Source: Zonotrichia leucophrys gambelii
Lineage: Eukaryota; Chordata; Aves; Passeriformes; Passerellidae
Assembly: GCF_028769735.1 (NCBI RefSeq)
Contig: NC_088173.1
Coordinates: 21,268,038 to 21,332,037 of the forward strand
Length of the DNA: 64,000 nucleotides
Reading direction: 5' to 3'
Shown piece after piece: positions 50,982 to 61,779 of this stretch (position 1 is the stretch's first letter; each line of letters opens with the position of its first letter). The translations under genes and the position numbers were made by a program. The notes beneath the pieces are model-generated. The model had not been told where the DNA came from. It worked only from the letters and a program-made list of their open reading frames with translations, and searched no databases.

Positions 50982-53900
50982 AATAATTATATTTTATTAA
51001 TTAATAGGGTTCCAAATATTTTCTATTTTTAAAAATATTCTCTGAAATCATAATAAAGTAAATTTGGACTGATTCTTAAAGACTTTTAAAGTATACATGA
51101 TATAGATAACTGTCAGAAAAAGTTTGTGTTTCAAAATTGTAGTAGTTGGCAATAAGGTTTGCCAGATTTTGTTTTGCTCAGCTATGGAAAGGATATCCAT
51201 ATGCTATCATTGCAATGACAGCAACAAGCTGTAATTCTGTGTGGCCCTGCATAACTACATAAAGCGAGGCCTTTGGCTGTTTAGACAACACTTATTGATC
51301 AAAAAGCTGTTTATCAGAGTTCCCAGCCTGGGAAAGAAACACAGTGGGATAGATTTTTGTCCGTGCAATTATCAGAATTTTCTTGCACAGGGGTTGGTTA
51401 AAAGGTAAATCTACAGCTGATAAAGTAATGGCTGATTGTTGGTTAAATAATCTGAGAGATTTGACACAAGTGGTTGCACATCTGAATACCATTCTCTAAG
51501 CAAGTGTTTTTGTATTCAGTGGCGACATGACAGAGTGGGAGTCTTCCTTCTCTTTGTGCTCTCACTGGACTTTGTAGCATGTAGAATTTATTTACACATA
51601 TGCTACCCAGGCTATAAATTTTTGTTTCTCTAGCATTTGGTGTCCTGTTCAGACCTAGGCATAGGCTTATATTGCTATGCTGGCAGGATTTCAGAACAAA
51701 AAATCTCAGTAATAAGGTTCAAATTATTCTTCATTTGAATTATGGACAAAAGCCACATATACATTTGGGAATGCTGGCCCACAAGCAATAATCAGTCAAA
51801 TCTTGATGTTTTCGTTCTTTTAAAAGACTATAAAAAGCTATGACAGAATTACTTTAATGGAAATTTAAGAAAGCATTTCATTATCTCAGAAATAAATAAA
51901 TCCAAGAATATTAAAACAAGCATTTTTCTTAGCTTTTTAAAGTCCTGCATAGAGCTGATTAAATGAAGGCTTTCAGAAGGAAAGGAAGATTAGAGAATTC
52001 TAGCAAATAGAAAGGCATAGAAAATTCCCATTTGTATTAGAAGTGCCACCAACTTTCTAATAAGCACACATTGATTCTTCCTCATAAAATGTAAAAGCTG
52101 TGATTTGTAGCCTTAAGGATAATTGCCCACTAAAAATGCATTACAAATGGAGGGAAAAAACCCAATAAAAACATTCTGGTATCAGAAGCATAATTTCTGT
52201 GCTCAAAGGATCATATATGTAGGTTGCACTCTGGTTTAATTAGCAGTAATCTGACCTTTTTTCCCCAGAAACATTGAAAAATCTTATTGCTGTTTATAAT
52301 TGTAACTAGCATCTCAAAAGCAGTACATAGCGTTAGGAGTATCATAAATGAAGTGCATTGACAGAAGTAATACAGAATGATGAAAGCCAAAGATACAAAT
52401 ATGAAGCTATTGCCTAAACATTGTCTTTCTAAGGTGGTTCAACATACTCCTGTGTAAATATATACTAATGAACTTGTATTTTATCTGTATGTTCGGAGAT
52501 GTACAGATAAAATGTCAGGAAAGACATACAATTAAAAATGTGTAGAAAGAGGCTCTCTGAACAGAAATCAGAATCTAGGAAAAAAAGGATTTATTGTGAG
52601 TCTTTAATAGTCTTTAAATACACATTTTAGGCAACTGTTTTGAGGTATCATGTCATCTATATCAAGTGTAATAAAAGCAGCTGGAAATGCTGGACTTTTT
52701 CCCATTCATTTCTTTATTTCCACTTCAAATAAAAGTATGGGATTAGGCAAGACTTGCAAGTGTGATGTAGTTAAAGATTAAAACATACAAACTGAAATGT
52801 GCAGTATTATAGATATTTCTTCTTTTAAATTTGGGATTTTATAGCGTGTTTGGGGAGGTTTTTGGTAAAGCATGTCACATGACTCTCTATGTCTGTATGC
52901 ACTCATTCTGGATGAATGCTCTTTAAGGCATTAGCATTTTTCATAGGTCTGTGTTCTAGCACTCTTGCTGGACACACTGATTGCTGAATTTGTAGGGTGT
53001 GTGACCTGTTATCCCCTCTCCTTGCTTATTAAGACAAAAAGTCTTTTTATGTGCCCACTGATCTTCATAAGCAGTCAGTTGCAAATGGCATTTCTTTCTT
53101 TCCTTGTGTCTCTGGAGAGGTAATATGAGACATGAAACCTGTTTACTTTCCTTCAGGCTCTTCTGTGCTGACTGAGATTGCCCTTTTCCACATGTCTACT
53201 TTATTCTTGCAGTTGTGGCAAATGCTCGGAGTTAAGGGGAATCATAAATGCAAGCAAGCTAGAGGCTTGCCATGCAGAGCATGAAGGTCACTACTGTTTC
53301 CCACACTGGGATTGCAGCGTCTCATCGGGCACCTCAGCAATCTGATCTAGTTGCTATCAGAAAAGTCAATATTTGCATTTTGTTGAATATGCATGCCCAC
53401 CAGTGTTTGGAGAAAGGGTTATTTGGTATCTGAGCTTGTGTGATTATCTTGTTTGCATTCACAAGATACTATCTGCAAATCCTCTAATGATTCAAAGACA
53501 ATGTTGTATTGAAGTTATTTCATTATTAGGATTAATTCATTGCTATTCTAAATTAAACAGGCTTAGCATTTTTGTTCTTTAATTTCAGATAGGGCACTGG
53601 AAGGACGACTTGAAGAAAAATGTCAAAAAATACTTTAACTCATTGAATGTTAAGTGTACACAGAGAAGCTATTGTAGCTCATGTTATGTTTGCATATCAC
53701 TTTTTAAAGAACTTTTGAATCGTGCTGGTTGCTGAAAAACATTGGTTTCCCTGCAAGCAGTAGTGCAAAATAGATTAATTATTTTTAAGTGGCCTAAAAT
53801 TAATAGATCGAATTGAAAAAAGCCGCCTAATTTGAATATAAGGGTTTTCTTAACTTGTGTGCAATCATCTTTTGCAGGCCATAGAGTAAAAAGCATTCTC

Positions 53901-55990
53901 TACAGGTAGATTTTTATGTCCGTATATTGAGTTTGATTGACTTCAGTGGGATTCTGCAGATATGCTTGATTTTCATGGCAGGCATGTAAATCAGAGCACA
54001 TAATTCTGAAAGAATTAAAATGCAGAAATAAATCCTGTTCAGAGTACCATCAAAGCATCTTAGCAATACATTGACTAAATTTCTCCTTTATGCTTTGAGA
54101 AATACTGGACAGAGGTCAGTCATTTAGAAATTTCTATCTCTTTTTCAGAGTGATTCAGTTCATGAAAATGCTCTTACTTTCTTCACACAGAAAAATTCTA
54201 AATTCATTGAGTTGAGATAGAAGAGGTGAGTTGTGCTTGAGGTAGAAGAGGGTTGTGCTTAGAAAAATAGGGACCAGAAGGATCCTGCCATCTTCCAGCA
54301 GCAGATGGAAACAATTTATTGCTTATTATTAAACATTTTAAGGTTTTCTTTTGATGGGAAAACCCCTCTGTTAAACATTGAGCCACCAATTTAATTGTGC
54401 CTCTGCTCATCAAAACCAGGAAAGTGTTTTAAGGGAGTAAGAGGGAGACCTGGCCACTTCTGGCATTATTCTCAAAATAAGAGAGAAAAGCTGGATACCT
54501 GTGTACCAATTTAGTTAATTGTGTCTTAATTTTCCCTTCATCTTTGACTCAGGACTCGTGAGCTTTAGTGAGCTTTTCTTTGGGTGAATCACATTATGCA
54601 TACAAGGAAAGCTAGCAGACACCTAACTATTTATTCTGTCCTGAATGTTTTCTAACTGGAGATGGTGTGGAGGCCCAGAGAAGCTGACTTAATTGTAGGG
54701 TGGACTGTGGTAATGCTACTTTGTGAAATGTAAGATTTTCCACTTAAAAAATAGACAGAAAGAAAAGCTCTTCTATAATTCAGTGAGCAGGAGAACCTAG
54801 GGGTTAAATAGGTTGTTATTTTATAAATAAAAATAAACAATAGCAGTTTATTAGCCACAACATAACACAACACAAGCTGCAAGAATAGTGTTGAATTTAG
54901 AACTATCTATAGGGTGTACATCCTCTAATTTGAAGGAGTACTCATGCCATATTAAGATTTGGTTCTCAGAGTTATGGAGAATATTGTAATACAGCCAGCT
55001 ACTGGAAATGACCTTTATTTGCAGTATCTGTATGTCATCAGTTATTAATGTTTCTTTTATTCCCCAGAACTCTGTGGGGTAAGCTAGGCCTTTGAGAAGC
55101 AGGAGCTGAAGTTCATATTGCATGAAGTGAATTTGTTAGAGCCTGTAGTCTGTTAGTCTTTCCACAAAGATTCATGATCAAGAGCTTGAAATACACATTC
55201 TGTTCATTTCAATACCAGTGCTTATGCATTGATTTTGGAAATTTAGTCACGTGTAAAACAGAGACTGAAAGCTGGTTTCACAATGGAAAATCAGAAATAT
55301 TTTAAATAAGGAGAAATTTTCCACTCAGCTTTACAAAGCACACAGAAATTCCTTAATTTTGGTGCATTCCTCTCATAACTATTTTCTCACTAGTAATTAT
55401 TCCATAGTTTCATAATATTTGTTTTCATGTGGGTATTGTTTGATTGATTCTATTTTGTTGTCCTAAGAGCAGGAGAACAGGATATGTCTTGTTCTTTTTT
55501 TGTTCACCTTTTACATTTTGTCATGTTTTTCTGGAGTTACAAAGAATGTCATCTTGAACAATATCAAACTGATGTTTTTGGCTGTTGGGTCGAAAATGTT
55601 TGGCTACCCCTATACTAAATAAATAAGCAGCAAATGATAAATAATGGAGCAGTCATTTTCTTCTACTAAATAATGAAATTCATGTAATGAAAAAATAAAC
55701 CATTCTATTTTATGTTATCTGAAAAATTGATAACTAGTTTGTAGGCTTTACATTATTCAGGTAACAGAAAATATGGAATATATTTGGATTTGATCTGCTT
55801 CTCCCCTTTAGCTATACAACTACAAGGTTTAGCAGAATATGTTTTATCTGTTCACTTTGAAACCCATAAACATATATGTTACAAATTAGAAAAATGAAAG
55901 TATATTTTTTGGCTTTCAATGGAGTAATGGTTTTTGACTGACCTTTTGCTTAAAAGGTAATCTGAATAGTAACTGGTATTTCTTCAAAGA

Positions 55991-56040
55991 TAAAAATTAT
56001 TATTATTAATTATTAGCTATAATAATAATTAGCTAATTCC
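55991..56040. repeat. AT-only low-complexity with self-complementary units
   Basis: Units attattattaattattagct and ataataataattagctaat are near reverse complements around a short centre, giving an AT-only cruciform-like sequence. Confidence 0.75.
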
Positions 56041-56351
56041 TTGGTACTAAAAATATATTTTATGCTTGTATTTTAATAAGAGATCTGTAATTAATATGGG
56101 GAATGACACTGCCTACCTTTTTTAGTAATAATTGTTTACAAAATTAGTGTTACCTTGATTCCAGCTTGCACATACCACCATAGGCTGGTTTTGACAGAGA
56201 GCCGTGTGTTTGACATGGAAATTTACATACAAATGTCTAAAAGGGATATCAAAATGCTTGATGTTCTATTTTATAGTACTCATGTTCAAAAAAAAGGTGT
56301 TATGTGTGCTTTAGTTGAGAATTTCAGGATGGAATTTTGACTGAGCTTTTC

Positions 56352-56372
56352 CAGTGTGGTGTTACCACACTG
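56352..56372. repeat. 9-bp perfect hairpin, 3-nt loop
   Basis: CAGTGTGGT-gtt-ACCACACTG is a perfect short inverted repeat. It could be a protein-binding palindrome or chance; no function is known to me. Confidence 0.75.
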
Positions 56373-58454
56373 AAGAGATTTGGCATATATTATGCAGTGC
56401 ATCAAAAATGTGTTTTGTACTTCTGTTGGTCACATTTTATATGTTTTTTAGAACCTCAAAAGTCACTCTATTGGCTAAATGGTTGCAGCTTAATCAAAAT
56501 GATGTAAATTTTTGGATGAACCTATGAGTTAAAATCGGTAGCACTTCTATCTTTTTGGTAGATTTGTATTTTTTTCCTATAAAAGTAATAATTTTATTAA
56601 TGTAAAATAAAGGAAAAAGTGAATATAGATGAAAATTTGTCCATTGAAGCAAAAACCTTGAACTATAAGAAATGCAGTTCCGCACGATTATATGCCAGGC
56701 AAGCAAACCTTGTTTTCCATTCCTTTCTTCATTTCTCTTTGATTTAATAATTTATAAAGTTTAGAACAGTACTATGAAAATCCTGTTTAAAATAATTGAG
56801 TAAAAGCTCTTAAATCTGAGCAACCTTTTGTGTTTGAAAATTATAAATAGAAGCTAGAAAACTTCCACTTTTTTTAACAACAATTTTAACAGTTGTGGAA
56901 TGTTAAAATGTTTTAACAACTGACTAACAAAATAAATGCTTGAAAAGATATTCAAGGTAGGGAAATAATGCATTTGAATTTAATTATCGTAACTTGGTTT
57001 TCTGAGCTTGTTGTTTGGAGATGTAAATTTTATATTGAGTAAAATAATTTCCACATTAAGGGAGTGGGAAACTTTTAAAGAGAAATCAGAAGGTGTAGAA
57101 GCTACTTTTTGGATGCGAAATGACTGGTGAACTTACACCCCTATTGACACTGCTGAAAAGACAGTTTTGTGCTAATGTCTGATGCTTTTGACACAGTGTT
57201 ACAAATCAAAAAGATACCAAATGACAAGGAAATATGATGTTTAGTAGAGGAGACCAAGGTTCCAGCACTGCATTCCTTAGGAGACTTAAGCAAAAGTCAT
57301 CTTCCTGTAAATGTGAGAAATACTTACAGGGGAGATCTAATTTATTTTCCTGGGGAAGCTTTCTGAGGAAAACTTGTGTGCATGTAGATTTTCAAGCATC
57401 TGTGCAAGGGTTAACCTGGTGTTTTTATTCTTTGCATGTAAAGCTATAGAGGAAAAAAAAAAAGTCTTCCTTTGCTGCAACATTTCAAAAGAAAAGCTAA
57501 GATCTAAATTGCTGTCAGGAGGAAGTTTTCAATGGGGCCCAATGGAATTTTTATCTGTAACACTCAGTTTTTAAAATCTCCAAAACACCACTGAGCAAAC
57601 AGTGTGGTTTAGATCTGTTTTGTTTTTTTGTGTAACATAACTTGTCAAGGACTTCCAGAAAGGACATAATAGCCAAAGCTGTATTTTCCATGAGCTGAAA
57701 TTTTGTGTGTGTGCAAATTACAGTGCATTCTACTGGCAGAGTATAATATGTAACTATGTATACACAGATTTATGTGTATTTCTTAAAAATATAACTAGAC
57801 TTATGAAAAACATTAGTAAAAATTACAGTAGGACATCAAGTAGTCATTAAAATTATTTTTGTGTATTTGGAAAAACACTCGTATCTTTTTCACTACAATA
57901 GTTGCTTGAGTGAAAAATCTTTCAGTTTGGCTGGGCTTGAAATATTTTCATGTCTATAATTTATGGTGTCAAAATATAGCAGCCAGTTTAGGAGCAGCAG
58001 TGAGAGACCAATAATATTTGATAGAATAAAACATCAGTGAGGTAGATAAGTGCCTGTAAAATTATAAACCAGCCACAGATAAGTGAAAATCTGATTAATC
58101 TTATTGGAAAAGGTTAATTTTATGGTTTTAATTAAAAATTTTAGAAATTTGATTATATAGTCTGGCAATAACATAATGAACTTGAGCCTATCAAAGGCTA
58201 CAGCTAGAGGTTTTGAGTAGATTACTCAGCAAGACTTGGCCACCCCCACCCTGACCAACACTGGGCAGGAGGCACTTTTCTGTATACGAGTATAATGAAG
58301 ATTATACTCTGATGTTTGTCATGTAAAGGTTAAAATGTTCTTTTAGCGTGTGAGAGATCTAAGTTTGAGTCAGGTCCTGCTGATTTCACTATTGAAGTTA
58401 GATCATAACACCGCTAAACAAGATGGGCGAGACTGTGAGAGACAACTTGACCCT

Positions 58455-58724
58455 GTAGTTTAGCAGATACCTTTTTGTTTTAACTCAACCTTACATGACT
58501 TATTTGCCAATAAGATCTGATCAGAACTTACTGTGAAGTCTGTGGTAGTTTAGCAGATATCTTTTTGTTTTAACTCAGCCTTACATGACTTATTTGCCAG
58601 TAAGATCTGATCAGAACTTACTGTGAAGTCTGTGGTAGTTTAGCAGATACCTTTTTGTTTTAACTCAACCTTACATGACTTATTTGCCAATAAGATCTGA
58701 TCAGAACTTACTGTGAAGTCTGTG
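58455..58724. repeat. Tandem repeat, three copies of a 90-bp unit
   Basis: Three head-to-tail copies start with gtagtttagcagata at 58455, 58545 and 58635 and end with aagtctgtg. Copies 1 and 3 are identical over all 90 bases. Copy 2 differs at three sites, all transitions (gatac/gatat, tcaacc/tcagcc, gccaat/gccagt). Each unit holds a near-palindrome, TAAGATCTGATCAGAACTTA, with 18 of 20 positions symmetric. This is a minisatellite-like local triplication, likely variable in copy number. I know of no named family. Confidence 0.96.
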
Positions 58725-61399
58725 GTGTTGAGTTCATGAAGCAGCTGCAAATATTTTGTGTTTTAGCAGCTGCCATCCTGTACCCTTAAAAAGATACCTT
58801 GGAAGAACAACAAAAGAAATCTTTCAGGCAGCAGAACAGCCACTGAGCTTCCTTCATACTTATGAGCTGCCACAATTAATTTAATTCCTCTGGTTTAATA
58901 CACTCTTGAATGCTGACATGTTTGGCTGATGCAGGGGTAGCAAATTATAGCATTCCACATATATCTGTGGACTGAAGATTCCCTCATGTATGGATGATCT
59001 AAGCATCTGGATTAGAATCTAGTAGTCAAAGATGCAGAAATTCATTTTAGTCCATGCAGTACTCTCTTGTAGCTGCTTCATGCTCCTGGGGTTCTACTCT
59101 AAAGTTACAGACTTTGTGTCTTTATTTTTGGCAGTAAATGACCATACATATTCTACATGAAGCACATCAAATCAGATTTTCATAGGGAAATCTCATATCT
59201 CTGAAAAAATTATATTTTGCTGCACAGACCTTGACTGTAAATCTTTAATGTCCTCCAGAGCTTTAATCTGAGGACTTCTGTACTTTTTTCTGTCAGCTTT
59301 TCTTATTGAAATATATATATTTCCTTTTTTATGGAATATACAAAAGCACCCTACTGACTTATGCAGACAAGGTAGGTCACAAGTCATATTCTTCTGTACA
59401 TAACAGATATTTTAGTATTTTGGTTGCAGAATTTTTGAACTAGAGAGCTAGCCCCAGTATGAGATTACATTTGTAATCCTTGCATGCATTAAAGGAGTCC
59501 AGACTTTTTTCTCAGAGGAAACCATTAAAGCATTTGTAAACCACTAATCTGTTCAGGGATTTTCTATTGTTTATCTAGGGCAAGCCTACTGGGTGGCAAT
59601 TCTATTTAATATTTCCTTATTTGGAAGAGCCAATGTTAAGATACACAGAACAAAAATAGTATACAAAATAGAAATTAATCATTAAATAATAAAACTAGCA
59701 TGGATGAACCCATGTAGAGTCTAAAACTGGTGTGGTCTCATGATTATTATTCAGAAATTTTTTAAAAATGCCAAAAAATCAATTTAGAAAATCTAGGTTT
59801 GATCTTGAAGAAGACATCTCTAGTTACTTAAAGTTGTCTTACTTGACTCCCCTGAACATGGCTGAAGTGTCCAATTACAATATTCTATTACAATAGAAAA
59901 TGCCTATACTATTGTTAAACATTTGTATTACAGCTTTAGATGCCTGTGAATGGTACAAGTTATATTATTTGGCACCATTATTTATAATTTTGCCTGGGGA
60001 TCACTAGTCTCTGCTTGAGAGGAAAAAAAAAAGAAATACTGGAAATTTAGGAACATGAATAGATATTAAAAAACTTAGGTAATCAAGACTATATGCTTAA
60101 GGTATTAAATTTTCACTGCATCTAGTGTTCAATCTACAGGTGAATGTGCAAAGGAAGGACTAGATTTATGCCAATAGGCAGGAAGATGATTGCATTCATA
60201 TTGAGGTTGCCTAACATGACAAACAGCCTTCAACTTGAGGAAATGAATCTCATATTTGTTTATTTTTTCCTTTCTGTTGCAGGAATCTATTTCAATATTT
60301 CTGTTGTTCTGAAATGTGGCACTCTATGATAGAGAAGAGAGGCAACTTTTATGTGTCCCCAAACCATCTAAGGTTAAAATTGGAATTCTGCTACAAAACA
60401 GTATAATTCAGCCTAATCACAGTTCAAATTCTGATGTGAATTTCTCTGTTAACGATCAGGCAACAAGCCTGTGTCTGTCTCTCTCTTTCAGAGTTCAGTT
60501 TTGTGTGTGAAGTGCATTTATATATACTAAAAAACCCCAAAAACAATACAACTGTCAAGTGCCTTAAAGGACACAGGCAAGGAAGGAAAGGCTCAGAAAA
60601 TTAAAGGCATTCTTGTAGATGCAGTAATGATATTGACACAAAGCAGTGCCAAGACAATAACAAGGAACTTGTATTCTGAATATTTGCATTCTATCTTAGG
60701 TGTTGTAAATATGGTTACATTTCTAGCAATTTATCATTATATTCTTGACTTTAGGGAGACAGCTATAAGAAATGAAAAACAATTATTTTCAGAACATGCA
60801 ACGTGTTTTGGTTTAGTGAATGCAGAGCATATGAGCACAATGAGATGTATGCTCCTGTTGGCTTAACTCTGCCCTCATACCTTAGACAACCTAGTTTCTG
60901 AAGCATATCTATAACGTGTATAATATATATTGATATTCAAAGTTTTAGTAGTATGAAAAACAGTGGGAAAAGTTGAAGATATGAGAGCAGTGATTTTCTT
61001 TCCTAATCTCATTTTATGCAATTTCTTATAGCTAAAATTGGATTGGTTGTTGTGCAAATAACAGCTTTCATTTCAATAGTTAATGTGTGTTTATATGGTA
61101 ATAATTCCCTTTTTTTTTCTGGGAGCTGGTCACATTAGCTACAAAAATAGGAAATGAACTTTCTATGCCACATTTTCTACTTAATAGGAATTTTATGCTT
61201 TATCTGTTATGCTAGAAGTAATTTTCCTTTCATTCTCCATCTATCTACACTGTCCATAGAAGACTAAATTTTTTGAGAGGCATATGCCTTGAGTGTTGGT
61301 GCTGGGTTTTTTTTAAAAGAATGTTGCCCTTCTGCTTTTTTTTCCTTAGTTAAACATAGTGAAAATGTGAGTAAACTGTATCATGAAAAGTACATATAT
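58725..61399. other. Intronic DNA, no recognisable element
   Basis: AT-rich intron with short simple-sequence patches only (an AT palindrome near 59309-59322, an A-rich stretch near 60530). Frames at 60144-60866 have no support. Confidence 0.6.
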
Positions 61400-61469
61400 T
61401 GCAGCGACCTGAGGAGGTCTCCATGGTGAGAGAAGGACGAGAATCTTGTTTCTTGATCAAAAGGCTGGA

Positions 61470-61475
61470 TTTATT
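61470..61475 (-). terminator. LTR polyadenylation signal (AATAAA on minus strand)
   Basis: The minus strand reads atcaataaatccag within the antisense LTR, at the usual distance from its 3' end. Confidence 0.7.
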
Positions 61476-61602
61476 GATATATATAATACATTATAACTAT
61501 ACTAAAAAGAATAAGGAGAGAGGTTGCAGAGGCTTGCTAAGAATAGAATAGAAAGAATGAATAACAAAGTTCTGTGTCCAGGGAATCTCTCCCTGAGCTC
61601 CT

Positions 61603-61651
61603 CCTGTGATTGGCCCTTAATGGTACACATGGAAGATGAGCCAATCACAGG
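61603..61651. promoter_or_regulatory. Inverted pair of CCAAT-type elements in the LTR
   Basis: CCTGTGATTGGC (61603-61614) and GCCAATCACAGG (61640-61651) are perfect 12-bp reverse complements 25 bp apart, each centred on a CCAAT/ATTGG box of the NF-Y type. They fit U3 promoter elements in either orientation. Binding is inferred. Confidence 0.7.
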
Positions 61652-61779
61652 ATCACCTGCTACATTTCACAGCAGCTGATAACAATTGTTTACATTCTTC
61701 TTCTGGGGCTCTGCTTCCCAGAAGATGGACAAATGTGAAAGAAAGTTTTAAGCATGTGTATGTCGCAGACATTTCTTCA

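Larger units (their letters stand above)
50982..58454. other. Intronic DNA, no recognisable gene
   Basis: AT-rich intron with a small AT-only palindromic region at 55991-56040 and a 9-bp hairpin at 56352-56372. Frames at 53373, 54851 and 57234 show no domain and no conserved exon context. Confidence 0.6.
61400..61779 (-). mobile_element. Solo LTR of an avian endogenous retrovirus, antisense
   Basis: Read on the minus strand, the 380-bp segment starts TGAAGAAATGTCTGCGACAT and ends CAGGTCGCTGCA, giving canonical TG...CA ends. CCAAT-type elements lie in the U3 part, and AATAAA occurs near the end (plus-strand TTTATT at 61470-61475), followed by a U5-like GC-richer end. No viral genes adjoin, so this is a solo LTR. 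I do not see a clear target duplication: the flanks are atatat and tagaaa. The left boundary DNA may have changed, or the termini are misjudged by a few bases. Likely ERVK-like by its short length, but the family is not proven. Confidence 0.82.

Noticed and set aside
53480..53580. Candidate next exon beginning atgattcaaagaca
   Set aside because: Only a few residues resemble the expected M-I-Q start. No follistatin cysteines follow and the acceptor is poor.
58420..58460. Candidate FSTL5 follistatin-domain exon (a Q-D-G-like start in aagatgggcgagactgtg)
   Set aside because: The frame soon stops and lacks the expected cysteine pattern and splice acceptor.
58455..58724. CRISPR-like array
   Set aside because: The 90-bp units abut with no unique spacers and the context is vertebrate intron, so it is a minisatellite.
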